64,000 nt of DNA from Laccaria trichodermophora (Eukaryota; Basidiomycota; Agaricomycetes; Agaricales; Hydnangiaceae), in NCBI GenBank assembly GCA_018417955.1, contig JACTVC010000024.1:682001-746000 (forward strand), read 5' to 3'. Positions 34,311-45,399 of this stretch are shown piece by piece (the stretch's first letter is position 1; every line of letters begins with the position of its first letter). The position numbers were made by a program, and so were the translations under genes. The notes under the pieces were generated by a model that ran no database searches, had not been told where the DNA came from, and saw only the letters and a list, made by a program, of their open reading frames with translations.

Positions 34311-35138
34311 GTGCTGCCCCAGCCCCCGTGTAATGCAATTCCGGTGGGTTCCCAGGAAAATCGGTCTAGCTTCAACTCTGTGGCTGCTCCAAATGTAGAA
34401 ACAAGTACAATGGTGCAGATTCCTCCATTACCCGTATTGCCTAGCGGACCAGCCTTTGCAGGATTACCACGCAACGCCCCGCTGCCCTTTGGCACGAACG
34501 TTGCCTTCATGTGGTCACCCTCAGGCAACACCTTTAGTCCCGTTCTCCTACAAGGGAACATGACCATAATTCCCTTCCCTATGCCATCGTCTGAAGCAAC
34601 CCCTAGCGCTCTGTTACCATGGCCAGTGGCTGAGGCGTTGCCTTCAACGACCGCGCTGTCTTCCTTGGCTCCTACACAGCCTACAGAGTCATTAGCCTCC
34701 AGAATCTCGTCCACAAGACAAACGCCATCCGGGTCCCCACCCCCCACCCCCATGCAACCAACCCTCATGTCTCGAATGACGGAATGTCTGTCTGCCAGGT
34801 TGAGCGATGCAGTGTCTTCCGATCTAGCTACCAGGCTCTCGGATCCCACTCAAGGGTCACTTGTCGATCGAATGTCGGAAGATACGCCTATGGGAGGCTC
34901 AGCCCCATGGAACAGCCTTGCGTCCTGGGGAGGCGCGGTACAGCCTGCAACGGCCCCCTTAGTCACTCCAGAAGACCTGCATCCTGCGCAGGATTCTATG
35001 GACGAGGATCTTGTCGATCTTGAGGACGATAGGGAACCAGACTATAAGAGGATGAAGAGAGGACGTCGGAGTGGGCAGAAAATCCAAGGGTATAGGAAAC
35101 GAGACGAGGAACGGAAGAGACATCGTCGGCGACGCTGA
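34311..35138 (+). CDS. Gypsy 3' ORF, Pro/Ser-rich with basic tail
   Basis: About 275 codons between the nested MITE and the 3' LTR. The first half is Pro/Ala/Ser-rich. A middle part has repeated SARLSDAV, ATRLSDP and VDRMSED motifs, followed by an acidic stretch (DEDLVDLEDDREPDYKRMK) and an Arg/Lys tail. The frame continues upstream into the MITE and has no sure ATG. Its place after integrase suggests the C-terminal end of the polyprotein or a separate late ORF. The LSD-repeat style recalls fungal Gag-associated linkers, but this is only a resemblance. Confidence 0.5.
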   Translation: MLPQPPCNAIPVGSQENRSSFNSVAAPNVETSTMVQIPPLPVLPSGPAFAGLPRNAPLPFGTNVAFMWSPSGNTFSPVLLQGNMTIIPFPMPSSEATPSALLPWPVAEALPSTTALSSLAPTQPTESLASRISSTRQTPSGSPPPTPMQPTLMSRMTECLSARLSDAVSSDLATRLSDPTQGSLVDRMSEDTPMGGSAPWNSLASWGGAVQPATAPLVTPEDLHPAQDSMDEDLVDLEDDREPDYKRMKRGRRSGQKIQGYRKRDEERKRHRRRR

Positions 35139-35184
35139 AGGGGCTTACCACTGTGGACAATGCTCCAATCTCATGGGGGGGCTT

Positions 35185-35548
35185 TGTGATACCGTAGTAC
35201 TACCTATCTTGCGTGACATAGGATCATCGTATTTACCATTGTTTGTTTTCTTGTTATATTGTGCTGAGGCAGACTAATATACATACTTGCAACTTTCACA
35301 TAAACTTACATGTGGAGCGAGTCACCCCTATCATATGCGGCTAGGCTGCCTTGTGCCTCCCCTCCGGGATACCAGAGCCCCGCGCTGGGTGACAGGGTCC
35401 CTCATCCTGGGTCACTGGATCACGGAAGTCCGACCACGATACGCGTGACCACTCCACATGCACTCTCACACGTTCCACACATCTTCTCCACTACCCTCAC
35501 TCGTCTACGCCTTCATTGAGAGGTCAAGAACAACAACCCAGTTTCACA
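35185..35548 (+). repeat. Gypsy 3' LTR
   Basis: 364 bp, same length as the 5' copy without indels. About 14 substitutions, mostly transitions. Followed by TTGAG, the target duplication, and then by gene A sequence. Confidence 0.9.
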
Positions 35549-37603
35549 TTGAGAATGCTACTTCACTTCTGAATGTCAGATTCCCCTGCTATGACACTTT
35601 AGGCCCAATTCTGAAAAAGGTTGCAAAGTCCTATTCTCCTGTGCACAGTAAGTACTTTATTATTTATGGATATAAATTGTGTAACAAAGCTTTGTTGCAG
35701 AACATAATTATTGTGTCTACATTTTAGATCACAAGCAGTGGTCTATCATGGGGCATTATAATGTTGTTGTTGAGGAAGATGAGACTGCTGTTTGGGAGGA
35801 GGATGAGACTGGTAAGGTGACACATATTCTTCTGGTAGGTTTTATTGCTTGTTCTTTATTTCAATTTAGCTCAAATTATATCTAGGAAAAGGACCATGAG
35901 CAGGTGGTTGCCTCTGCAATCCCCCCATCTTTCCATTGGCACTCTACTTCTTTTGGCTCTCACTCTGCTTCTGTTGGCTCTCGCTCAGCATCTGTTCCTC
36001 ATTTGTCTTCTGTAGTCTCTTCTGATTCTTGTGGACATTTTCTTGCATCATCTGTTAGTAAATCTGAAGGGTCTGGCCCTTCCAAGCTCTCTAAAGAGCA
36101 TAAAGATCTTCTTCTAGACTATCTTGGGATTGACAGAGACTTTGCTTCTCTGGAATCATCTGGGTTATGCCCATCTTACCAGAAGTTTAAGGCTATTATA
36201 ACTTCTACTCCTAAAGTTTTAAGCTTGGGCAAAGATGAAGAGTGGAAGGCCCAGTGTGGAAGTGCGGAGTGGTTTACTCATGCCACTTCCGTTTTTCCTT
36301 GAATTCTTTCACACTTTCATAATGGCATGTTTTCTTTTATTTTGTAATTTTTTGTGTATTTTAGGCAATGAAGGACTACCAAGACTGTCTTTCAACACAC
36401 GTATAACGCACCAACAAAAGTGCTCTTGAAGCATTCCACTCTTTTGGGTGGAATTCGAAGGTTCGGCTTTGGGTTTTGTAGTGTGCACTCATGCTTCCTT
36501 TCTTTTATTTTTTTAATTATGTTTGTTCTTTTACTTACAGCATATCCCCAAGAGACTGGAGCTGTACTTGAGGACTGGATGGTAGGGTTGAGCCACCGAC
36601 AGCTGGGAAGTCTGTGCTGAGGGCGGCAGTGCGTATGTAAATAGATTCCCCAGCGTCAAATGGTTCCCCAAGTCATCCCCAGTCTAAAGGTTTGGCAGAG
36701 GAATCTGACAGGGTGTGCCATGAACATTTGATTTTTTGGTGTTCTTTAGAATTTTCTTTTTACTTCTTTTAGAATTATTGGACAGGCAGCATGCAAGAAC
36801 GTGTAGAATTCCTGTGATTTTGGTTTTTGTATTTTAGGTGTCCTCCCACCTCACAAATGGAGCGTCTTTCTTCCCCTCTCATTTTTACAAGCACATCTTA
36901 AGAAGCCCAAGTTTTAGATTCAAGAACGACATTTTTTCCTCTCTGACTGTCTAGTCTGTCTTTGACAACTCTCTACGAGGACTTCAAAACCCGGCTTTTC
37001 TCCCTTTCAAGAACTTAAGGCACGCTTATAATCGACCAAACACATTCTTTCATGGTTGTGTACTAGGGCACTCTATTTGCGCATTCCCACATTTACAAAT
37101 GCTAAGCTCTCTTTTGGTCTTTCCCTTGTCTGAATTCGCTAGTTCCTCCCTCCTCTCTTGTTTCAAGGTAGACGACCGGTTCCTGTCTCCTCTGTCGAAC
37201 TTTCGTTCTTCCACACCAGTTTGATGGTGCAGCTGTCTGGGTTCCCAACCTTGTCACATTCATTGAAATCTTCATCACCAAATCACAGTTCTATCAGTTT
37301 TGGAGGCCACTTTTTCTTCAAGCAGAGGAATATCCTGACATGCGAGACTGGCTTGAGGAGGCAGAGGATTGCCTTTCCACTGAGGATTTGTGGGAGAGAA
37401 AGGGTAGTCAAAATCTTGGCTTTCCTGACTTGAAGAAGTGGCTTGATAAGAAAGATTGGGAGGTAGAGATGAAGAAACGTGATAGGAAGGGAAAAAGGAA
37501 AGCTCCAGATAGCCCAAAGAAAAAGAATCATAACAGAGAGGTGTAGAGAAAGCACAAGAAGGATAAACAGGCAAGGAATTCAGAGGAGGAGGCTTCTGAG
37601 TAA
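35549..37603 (+). pseudogene. Gene A of E2, 3' part (downstream of Gypsy)
   Basis: Removing Gypsy and one TTGAG joins DAVIE to NATSLLNVRFPCYDTLGPIL in frame. Exons follow with GTAAGT/GTAGGT donors. They encode QWSIMGHYNVVVEEDETAVW, then a Ser/His-rich run (35,896-36,290) ending EWKAQCGSAEWFTHATS, then AMKDYQDCLSTHV (a TAA follows at about 36,405) and RTNKSALEAF. A repeat interrupts at 36,570-37,205. Coding resumes with VPNLVTFIEIFITKSQFYQF, AEEYPDMRDWLEEAEDC and a Lys-rich tail. A TAG at 37,544 precedes the likely original stop TAA at 37,601. It parallels the FWTKTFPHVVEYPE part of E1. Confidence 0.65.
36570..37205 (+). repeat. Dispersed repeat R1, short copy, within gene A of E2
   Basis: Similar in order to 57,590-58,205: ACTTGAGGACTGGATGGTAG, GAGGGCGGCAGTGCG..GTAAATA, TTATTGG..ACAGGCAGCATGC, GTGTCCTCCCACCT.CAAATGG and, at the end, GACGACCGGTTCCTGTC..TTCTTCCACACCAG. 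It lies between two parts of gene A that are contiguous in E1, so I infer an insertion. No coding potential seen. Confidence 0.55.
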
Positions 37604-39418
37604 GTAGTGTTGTGACTTTTTTGTTTCTTTTTAGTATGGTTTGAATTTGGACAGAGAAAACTGATTTGTATGATAGTTCTGGATTCTAGTCTGGCTTTTC
37701 ATCTGGTCAAACCTACTTTTATGCACATCTGCCTCTCCTCCAGTGCAACAACCATTTCCAAGTATTCCATTTAGTATTTTTAGTGACACAATCCACACAA
37801 TCTTTGGCTCCAATATTTCCTTGGCCACTGTTCTTGCAGTGTCATTCACATTATTTGAAAATCCTGATCTATTAAATCTTCATTTTCGTCAACAACAATG
37901 GATATATGGTGATGAAAACAAAGTCCAGATTTCAGGATGAATAATTGCATTGATCAATGCCCTAGTGGACAAACTTGGAAACAAGAGAACTGAAACTTTA
38001 TTCTCTGAAATTGAACTTGCATGAAAGCCAGATCAAAAGGCAAAGGTTGATCTTCTTGCTGGAAAGCTTGACAAACTAGCTGGCTGTCTAAAACTATCAA
38101 CATTTGATGAGAAGGGAAGCTATAAAGGAAAATTACTTCCTCTATCACACAGTAGGATAGAACCAGCTTATGTCATCTGTCCCCCTTCATTTGCATGTCA
38201 AACTCAAGACTGTAGTCCAAGATCATTGCGTCAATCCACCAAAGGTTCTGACATACCATTGGTTACTTTGATCAAAAGGCAGACAGTATACCAACATGTA
38301 CCTGTGCTCACTGGAAAGTGTCCAAGCTGCAAAACATTATATGCAGCTGATCATGAAAGATATGAAGATACATCAACTGTTGAGAATACTTTTAAACGAG
38401 TCTATATAAACTCAGCCAAATATTTGAAAGTTGGCCAATCAATCTGGGTTGATCATGGGTTTGCACTGGCAGCTTTAAATGCTATGTATAATTTCCATGG
38501 TTCAGCATCTGCATTTTCAGAGTACTGGAACAATACATATGGAACAAGAGAAGTTTCAATTACACATGCTCATGTCTGGCAAGCATTTGTACAACAATCT
38601 GTTCACACAATTGCTGAGGAATCTGAATTTGATGCTGAATTTGATGATGGATTAAATATCAAAGAAGTTACTACTCAAGCATTTTCACTCTTGGGAGAAG
38701 ATGGAATTATCAGAGCTTCAGAGGGTCATGCTTGTAATGAGTGTACTCAAAAATGCAAAGATACAAGTGATGTGGTTTTTAATAATCCAGCAGCTGTTGT
38801 TGGTGTTGATGCTACAGATGAAGTTCCTGCCTTGGCAGAACCTCCTGAGGAGATGGAAGTTGATGCACCTCAGGTCTCTCCAGATGATAACATGGATACT
38901 GATGATGTTCCATATATAAAAATGGTTGTTCTTGATGGTATAGTCATGGGTCCCCAGGTAAATGAATTACCTTTAGATTCTTGTCATAGAGTTTGTTTGT
39001 TTACAATAATTCTTTTTAGCACTGTGCATATGATAATTGCACAAATGACCTTTCTAATTCTCGTGGTGGTTCTCTATGTGATATACATCACATAGAGCTT
39101 GCTTCTACATGCTTGGTTCGTGGTTGTAATAATGGGAGAGTAGAAAGGACACTTGCATGCCAACAGCATGAACCACAGTGGCATAAACATGCAAAGAACA
39201 GCAAACACCACAACCAAGCTGACCCTTGTGAGCCAAATTGTAGAGGACCAAATCCCTAACAACATGATGATCCAAATGCAGAACCACGAGAACCCCCCAA
39301 TTACTTTCGTGCAGGTAGATTCTATTGTGTTGAAACTGTTTGTGCACCTTGTGGTGTTGTTATTGCTTGGACAAAGTTTGATAAGTCAGAATCACCAACA
39401 AATATTTTGAACTGGCTA

Positions 39419-40744
39419 CTCGGGGTGTACAAAAGTAACTGGACACACGTGACTGCCACACGCTTCACGTTGGGTGGTGGTTCATCTTGTATCGTAATTA
39501 CTTATTGCACAATCCACGTCTATCCATGCAATGTCGCATGATGAGGCCCCACGTACTCAGCTCTCTGAATCTATCAAAAACCAGTTTATTGGAGCCATGA
39601 AGGCCTCAGGAAAGCTTCGACAATCAGCCGAATTGCTCGGCATCAAACGATCAACTGCGTCTGACATTTGGAGATGCTATAAAAAGACAGGCTCAAGCGC
39701 AAACCTCCACTGCTCTGGGCGTCCACCAAAGCTCGATGAGCATGGCAAACGTGCAGTTATGTGAGAGGTATTAAAGGACTGCAAGAAACCCTTCCCACAG
39801 ATCGCCAAAGACGTGCCTGCAGACATCAGTACTGCAATTGTGAGGAAGGTTGCTGACAGCAAGGGATACCACCGACGAGTTGCACGCAAGGTGCCCTTTC
39901 TTACCACTCGTCAGAAGAAGAAGAGGCTTGAATGGGCTGAAGATTTTGATGGAATTGAGACAAAGGAATGGGATAACCTTTTGTCCTCCAACGAGTGCTA
40001 TGTCCAGCTTGATGACAGCAATGGCCAGGTTTTCATCACACACCGTGCAGATGAAGAATATGACGAGAACTGTGTTGTACCCAATTTCAAGCAGTCTTCG
40101 GTGAGGGTCATGGTTTGGGGATGCTTCATGCGAGGTGTCAAGGGCCCACTCGTTGTGCTAGAGTATCCTGGAGGGAAAGGTGGTGGAATGGACACTGATT
40201 GGTACATCTCTCAGGTCCTTGAACCACACCTTGCTCCATTTTACCATCAAATGGAGAAGGAGCGACCTGGAATTGTCTTTCAGCAAGATAACGCACCAAG
40301 TCACACTGCAAAAAGGACAAAGAAATGGCTTGCTGATCACGGCATTGATCTCTTCCCTCATCCACCAAACTCACCTGACTTGAATCCCATCGAGCCGTTG
40401 TGGCATGACCTGAAGACTATTATTTGTTCTTCTCCACACCTTCCAAACACTGTTCCAAAGCTCATCAAGGCTGTTCGAGATGCATGGGAGCAGCTACCTG
40501 TCTCAGATCTAGACAAACACATAAATACCATGCCGGATCGTGTTCAGGCCATCTTGGCTGCAAAAGGAGGGCACACATGGTTTTAATTGCAGAATATGTA
40601 TTTCATTGTATATACCTTCCTCCACTCAACATTTGGCAAGCTATGGCTATCTGGGTGTTGAGATATGCATGATTCTTTTTGGGCCTCACAAGATTGTGAT
40701 GCATGATCATCATGTGGTGTCCGGTCACTTTCGTACACCCTGAG
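39419..40744 (+). mobile_element. Tc1/mariner-family element
   Basis: 1,326 bp between TA duplications (39,417-39,418 and 40,745-40,746). The left end is CTCGGGGTGTACAAAAGTAA and the right end inverted is CTCAGGGTGTACGAAAGTGA, short and slightly diverged. Removing the element and one TA joins NWL to GKIYPTEESRP of gene B in frame, fixing the boundaries. It contains one transposase frame with a single stop. Confidence 0.93.
39531..40586 (+). pseudogene. Tc1/mariner transposase (DD34E) with one in-frame TGA
   Basis: The start MSHDEAPRTQLSESIKNQ leads into a helix-turn-helix region (SGKLRQSAELLGIKRSTASD, about residues 24-45) and a second basic part with SGRPPKLDEHGKRAVM. A TGA at 39,762-39,764 then breaks the frame, which continues as EVLKDCKKPFPQIAKD to the end. 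Catalytic signature: VQLDDSNG (first Asp), VFQQDNAPSHTA (second Asp), SPDLNPIEPLWHDLK (Glu, 34 residues after the second Asp). The C-terminus is AILAAKGGHTWF. About 351 codons in total, the usual length for Tc1 transposases. The TGA fits CGA to TGA decay. It cuts and pastes at TA sites when intact. Confidence 0.92.
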
Positions 40745-41390
40745 TAGGAAAGATTTATCCAACAGAAGAATCAAGGCCTGGTTATATCTGTATTGATAAA
40801 GGCTGTCAAGTACTTGCAACTGCAGTAGCAAATGGAAGTTGGGAGATTTGGAAAAGAACTACTTGATTTATTGTGGATGCCTATCACTACATCAATCATC
40901 GAGTAGCAGACTTCCTATGAAGGAAATATTATAATCCTTCACCTGGTGATGGATCTGCTCCAAATCTGGTAGTCATAGCAAATGATAAGAATGGAAGACC
41001 ATATGTAAAGTGGGCATTCAATACACAGGTATTTATTTATGTATCTTCCTATCAAGTTTGAGCTTGATACTAAAAATATTCTAGGTTTGTGAACAACTCA
41101 ATGCATGGATTGGTGGCTATCAATCAATTCTCAAACATATGACACCAGGAAATTTTAACTGGTTCATACACACCATGTTATTCTACCACACAAAGTATGT
41201 TCTCCACAAACAGCAGATGAAGAAACCAGAAGAAGGTGAAGAGGATAACTTGGGTTTGGATGAAGAAGTCCAGGATGATGAAGATAACTAAATGACAGTA
41301 AGAAGAAGTGTCTATTAGTGTAAATTCACCAGATTCCTGTCCCATTCCTTTGGATTCCTGCAGGAATGGGTGGGGCACTATAAAGTACTG

Positions 41391-41763
41391 ATTGGACATG
41401 CACCAACACCCAGCACCCACATATGCCACCAGTGGACATGAAATGATGCCAACTGCCCACAAAACAGTGCCCAGCAGACATGAAATCTCTCCCTCCTTCA
41501 TCAGCCTCTCTCCCATAACTCCCCCTCCACTCCCCATCATGAAATTCTCTCCCCCCTCCATCATTCCCTCCCCCATCACACTCCACTCCCTCCCCCTTCC
41601 TCATTACACTCCACCACTCCCTCTCTTCCTCCCTCTCTCCATCACTCTCCCCTCCTCTCCCTCCCCACTACTTCCTCTCCCCTCCACCTTTCCTTCCCCT
41701 CTCCACCACCATCACTCTCCTGGTGGATTCCTGCAGGAATGGGTGGGGCACTGTAAAGTACTG
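41391..41763. mobile_element. Right remainder of the element that E2 entered
   Basis: Starts with the E2 target duplication, continues with CAGCACCCAC and a C/T-rich CCCTCCCC tract (41,480-41,720), and ends GATTCCTGCAGGAATGGGTG then GGGCACTGTAAAGTACTG. That end is the gene-B-type terminus of the same family as E2 itself. So a family member was hit by another member. Confidence 0.6.
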
Positions 41764-41769
41764 CCAAAC

Positions 41770-42900
41770 TCCAACACCAGGCACTCTGCCAACAACTACA
41801 AGACTTCATACATTGCATGCTCAAATATCTTCCTTCAGTCAAATAAAGACATTTTCCCTGCCACTGATACCAATGATGCCAAACAGTCTGCACCAATATC
41901 CCCATCATTCCACCCTGGAAATCTTGCACCCCTGCCTCTGCACATGCAGGGCATCTCACCCCAGGCTCTCTTTATCTTACTTCCCTTCAGTCCCATTCGA
42001 GTTTAGCACAGCTATGTTAAATGTATGAGGTGGCTTACCAGTCAGGTCAATGTTGAAGTGGAAGAGCAGCAAAGAGGGTAGGCTGCCAGCACCCAGGGTG
42101 GGAGCTCAATGGCAATACCTGCTTCCCAAAGCACAAGCCATGACCTCCTTTTGTTGTTGAAATTTCTTTCTGAGGAGTCAGCACCTTCACAATGAGAGAA
42201 CTCTTCAACTTACCACCTAGCTGGTAGATCACCAGAACACAGACACCAACAATGTTCTTAGAATTGGGCACAGTGAACCATTATTTGACCTGGGAAGCAT
42301 GCCTTGATGCAGAGGTTGAAGAATAGCCCAAACAGTGGCCCAAACTCATAGGTTTTTTTGTGCCAGTAAGCACACTTTCTGAACCACCCTGCAACTCCTG
42401 GGAACATGAGTTCCACCACTGAAGTCATCCAGCACCTAGGAGGGAGCTCAGCTCAGGTAAAGGTGGAAAAAGTTCATGAAGCTCATGTTATATTTTTCAC
42501 AATTTCCTCCTTAAGAACAGCCTCCACTCAGGCTCAGTTCTCCCAGTGCCAGAGCATAAGTTCCAGGGCCTGTGGCATTCAATCTCTTCCATCAGCTGTC
42601 ACCTCTGCCAGCCTCAATGGAGCCTGGTACTGGTGGTAGTGCCCAATGACAAATGGCAGATGCAGCTCATGCCTGTCATCACAATTCTTCCTTGCTGCTG
42701 CCAATGGCTTTCTCCAAATCCTCCCACTGATGCCCCAACCACTTTGCAGGTGATGTTCAGTACAAGAATGTGCAACTCTCTTGATCCTGCAGGATTGTCA
42801 GCTGATTGGCAGCCCTGCAGGTGATAAGGTGAGGAAAGAAGCAGCCAGGAAGTGGTAAAAGATGGGCCTCACCTTCCTTCATCTTGGATCTGTTCCTCCC
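41770..42900. pseudogene. Possible degenerate coding relic, unidentified
   Basis: Composition is less AT-rich than the neighbours. Short open frames occur on both strands, such as a minus-strand NIVGVCVLVIYQLGGKLKSS near 42,200. Nothing is continuous and no family is recognised. It could equally be the interior of an old element. Confidence 0.2.
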
Positions 42901-43009
42901 TCCATTTTTTTCATATGGTTTCCCTCACCCAGGCAGGAGGTAAGAGGCCCTGCCATCCTGTTGAAGTTGGGGAGGCATGTTCCACCATAGAGAAAGCCCC
43001 ATTCTGGTA

Positions 43010-43250
43010 GATAGCCCCCTATTGGCTTAAAGACCAGTCATAAACCAGTTAAAACAGATGCAGACTGAAACCAGTCTATAGACCACAAAAAACCACAGAC
43101 AAAAACACCACAGTCTGTGGTCTTTTTGCAGTCCAGTCTGGTCTTTTGACTTCTGATGAAAAGGCAGACCAGTTATGGTTAAAGTTAATGCCCCTGAGCA
43201 TCAAAAAACCGGACTGAACCAGTCTTTCAAACACTAAGCACCATAATTAT
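43010..43250. repeat. ACCAGTC/GACTGGT dyad cluster
   Basis: Words AAAGACCAGTC, AACCAGTTAAA, GAAACCAGTCT, GTCCAGTCTGGTCTTT and CGGACTGAACCAGTC crowd 230 bp, together with an inverted CACAGACA..TGTGGTC pair. It resembles the subterminal dyad arrays of the other elements, with a different core word. No terminus identified. Confidence 0.4.
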
Positions 43251-43719
43251 TCTTCTATTTTAATGTATATGAATCTCTCTTACTCTTTGGGACTTGTTGG
43301 TTCATACCTATAGGTCTGTACTAAGACCATTTTTATGCAGAAAGGTACAAGTAACAAACTGTCTGAGGCTATGACTAGTCAGCCACAGGCTTCTTACCAT
43401 TATTTTCCTTCTTTATTGGATGTGATTGTGGTCGAGTTTTTTTCCAGAGACTTTGGACTTAATAGCCAATGTCTGCACCCCTTTTCAGTTCATCATCCAT
43501 GGCATCAAACTCACATTCCGTTGCATTGGAGTGCCTTTCTGCCTTTTCTTTCCCTTTGGAAATTGTGGACATTAGGCGCTTTACTTAGATGCTCATAATG
43601 GTGGATGGTCTACAGTCCCACACCATGAATGATGTTCACAGCTCAGGCTTTTGTGGAAATTTTAGTTGGCACTGGGTTGATTAGGTGAGTGTACATGTTG
43701 AATTCACTTCAGGCAACCA

Positions 43720-44000
43720 CCTAACCCTACCCTCTTAGGGTGGTTAGTCCATGCCTAAAAGACTACCCTATGAGGGTCCAATACCATGGTATGTCCCACC
43801 TATTTCTTGGAGTCCCCTGGGGGTATCCAGGTACTCCCATGGTATTTACCTGGACTTCCATGGTTGCTTCCTCTGTCCTTGGGAATCCATGGTCTGTGGG
43901 AGTCCTGAAAGTATATTGCATGGGATTCCCTCGCCCAAGGGAATCCCATTCAAATTTATTTTGTTATATTGGGACTCCCAAGGGACCCAATCAGTTCCAA
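43720..44000. repeat. GGGAGTCCC/CCATGG dyad cluster
   Basis: Contains GGGAGTCC, CTCCCATGGTA, GGACTTCCATGG, GGGATTCCC and GGGACTCCC words with short palindromes. It is probably one end of another TIR family whose repeats continue at 44,613-45,050. Confidence 0.4.
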
Positions 44001-44251
44001 ATAGATTTTACTTAAAAGCCAGCTAGCCAACAAATCTAGTACTAACTCATAATTATGACAATAAAACAATTTTGCTCTGGAGAGAAATAAGGAGACAAAG
44101 GCATTGTTGACTTGACTCTTGAGGTAAACTTGGATTTTTCTATGGAGAGAAATAAGATGTTCTTAACTTAAGCCTTAAGGTAAACTTAGATAAAAGTTCT
44201 AACTCCATGCTCACATGCAGTGTTTGATCATGAAGAGCTGAATGGCTAGCA

Positions 44252-44412
44252 AGTGAAGTGTTGGGATGTTCAATTGATATGGACACCAAACCAGTTTCTT
44301 TACATGGATGAAAAGGCTAGTGTCCACCTGAAGTGAAGTGTTAGGATGTTCAATTGATATGGACACCAAACCAGTTTCTTTACATGGATGAAAAAGCTAG
44401 TGTCCACCTGGA
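44252..44412 (+). repeat. Tandem duplication of about 80 bp
   Basis: Two near-identical copies begin GAAGTGTTGGGATGTTCAAT and GAAGTGTTAGGATGTTCAAT and end GCTAGTGTCCACCTG. Confidence 0.85.
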
Positions 44413-44612
44413 ACAAATTCCATTGAGGAAAGCAACTGATAACATATCTTGATAATTCTTAAAATTATCATGTAGGATTGGAAAGCATTTTGAAGTGTTG
44501 AATGGAGGGCCCACCAAGCCAATTGAGCAAGGGACTCCTAGCCTGTAGAGATCTATCTGCCTAGACACATAATCAGAACATCTATAGGACATCCAGAAGT
44601 ACCTCAAGATCT

Positions 44613-44975
44613 AACATGGGAGTCCCAAGGATATTATTGTTGGATTCCCACAAGCCTCCCTATGTATAATGGGAGTCCCAATGATATTATTGTTGGACTC
44701 CCACAAGCCTCCCTATCTAACATGGGTGTCCCAAGGATATCATTGTTGGATTCCCACAAGCCTCCCTATCTAACATGGGAGTCCCAATGATATTATTGTT
44801 GGATTCCCACAAGCCTCCCTATCTAACATGGGAGTCCCAATGATATTATTGTTGGATTCCCACAAGCCTCCTTATGTATGATGGGAGTCCCAATGATAGT
44901 ATTGTTGGACTCCCACAGGCCACCTATCTAACATGGGAGTCCCAATGATATTATTGTTGGACTCCCACAGGCCTC
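44613..44975 (+). repeat. 53-bp minisatellite, about seven copies
   Basis: The unit is ACATGGGAGTCCCAATGATA followed by TTATTGTTGGATTCCCACAA and GCCTCCCTATCTA. Each unit contains a GGGAGTCCC palindrome and a GGATTCCC. It lies inside the dyad-rich region that starts at 43,720. Confidence 0.85.
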
Positions 44976-45399
44976 CCTGGGACTAAGTTGAACATCTGTA
45001 GGACTCCCAGAAGTACCTCAAGATCTAGCATGGGAATCCCAAAATTCAGTTCACAACATGAAGCATTTATAAATCAACACCAAGGTAAGTTAGCTTGGGA
45101 AAGGTATCTGGGTAACAACTTGAAAAAGTGGAGAATCAGTGTGTTCAAATTTGTGTATTCTTGGATTTTGCTGACTCTCTTTACTGACATCAACACAATT
45201 TAGAATCATATCTGGTCCTCGTAAAGTGATCAGCTTGTAATCTCTTATAGGGCAGGAATGGCTGAGGTTTGTTTGACATCTTATTTTGTCCTGACTGTGT
45301 TCATTGCCACCTAAAATTTGTTCTCTCCAGCATGCGCTGTGTACCACTGCATTTCTGTTCTATCATTTATGTATAGTAAAATAGCAAATAATACATCTG

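Larger units (their letters stand above)
21876..35548 (+). mobile_element. Ty3/Gypsy LTR retrotransposon with nested insertions
   Basis: Two 364-bp LTRs start TGTGATACCG and end TTTCACA. They are flanked by the 5-bp duplication TTGAG (21,871-21,875 and 35,549-35,553) and differ at about 14 positions by my count. Order: 5' LTR, TGG-type primer site, Gag, protease, reverse transcriptase, RNase H, integrase, further ORF, G-rich polypurine run (about 35,174-35,181), 3' LTR. The integrase follows RNase H, the Gypsy order. Inside are a MITE at 29,581-30,449, a satellite block at 31,150-33,700 and a foldback MITE at 33,810-34,294. Four in-frame TGA codons show that it is inactive. Confidence 0.93.
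37670..41291 (+). pseudogene. Gene B of E2, split by a Tc1 element
   Basis: A hydrophobic segment (FWILVWLFIWSNLLLC) precedes PFPSIPFSIFSDTI, as in E1. The CxC5-like part is VICPPSFACQTQDC ... CPSCKTLYAADHE (about 38,175-38,355). A longer Asp/Glu insert follows CNECTQKC. After an intron (about 38,957-39,019) comes the CxC6-like HCAYDNC..SLCDIHH..CLVRGC..LACQQH and FYCVETVCAPCGVV. The Tc1 element sits between ILNWL and GKIYPTEESRPGYICIDKGC. The last exon has CEQLNAWIGG and an acidic end. In-frame stops are TGA near 37,938, TGA near 38,021, TAA near 39,257, TGA near 40,863 and TGA near 40,917. The protein is dead, though most clusters are intact. Confidence 0.78.
19156..41390 (+). mobile_element. 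E2: two-gene TIR transposon, expanded to 22 kb by nested insertions
   Basis: The left end is GAGGTCTTATCAGTGCCCCC then AATTCCTGCAGGAATC. The right end read inwards is CAGTACTTTATAGTGCCCC then ATTCCTGCAGGAATC. A perfect 8-bp duplication, ATTGGACA, flanks the whole unit (19,148-19,155 and 41,391-41,398). It carries gene A (from 20,551) and gene B (to 41,291) on the plus strand. A Gypsy element (21,876-35,548) sits in gene A, another repeat in gene A at 36,570-37,205, and a Tc1 element (39,419-40,744) in gene B. Without these the element would be about 6.6 kb. The copy is dead. Confidence 0.85.

Noticed and set aside
43720..43745. CCCTAACCCT/TTAGGG words suggesting telomere sequence
   Set aside because: Only one or two units occur, within a dyad-rich transposon end; the words at 51,820 are likewise isolated.
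44613..44975. CRISPR-like array of regular repeats
   Set aside because: The whole 53-bp unit is repeated without unique spacers, and the sequence is eukaryotic.
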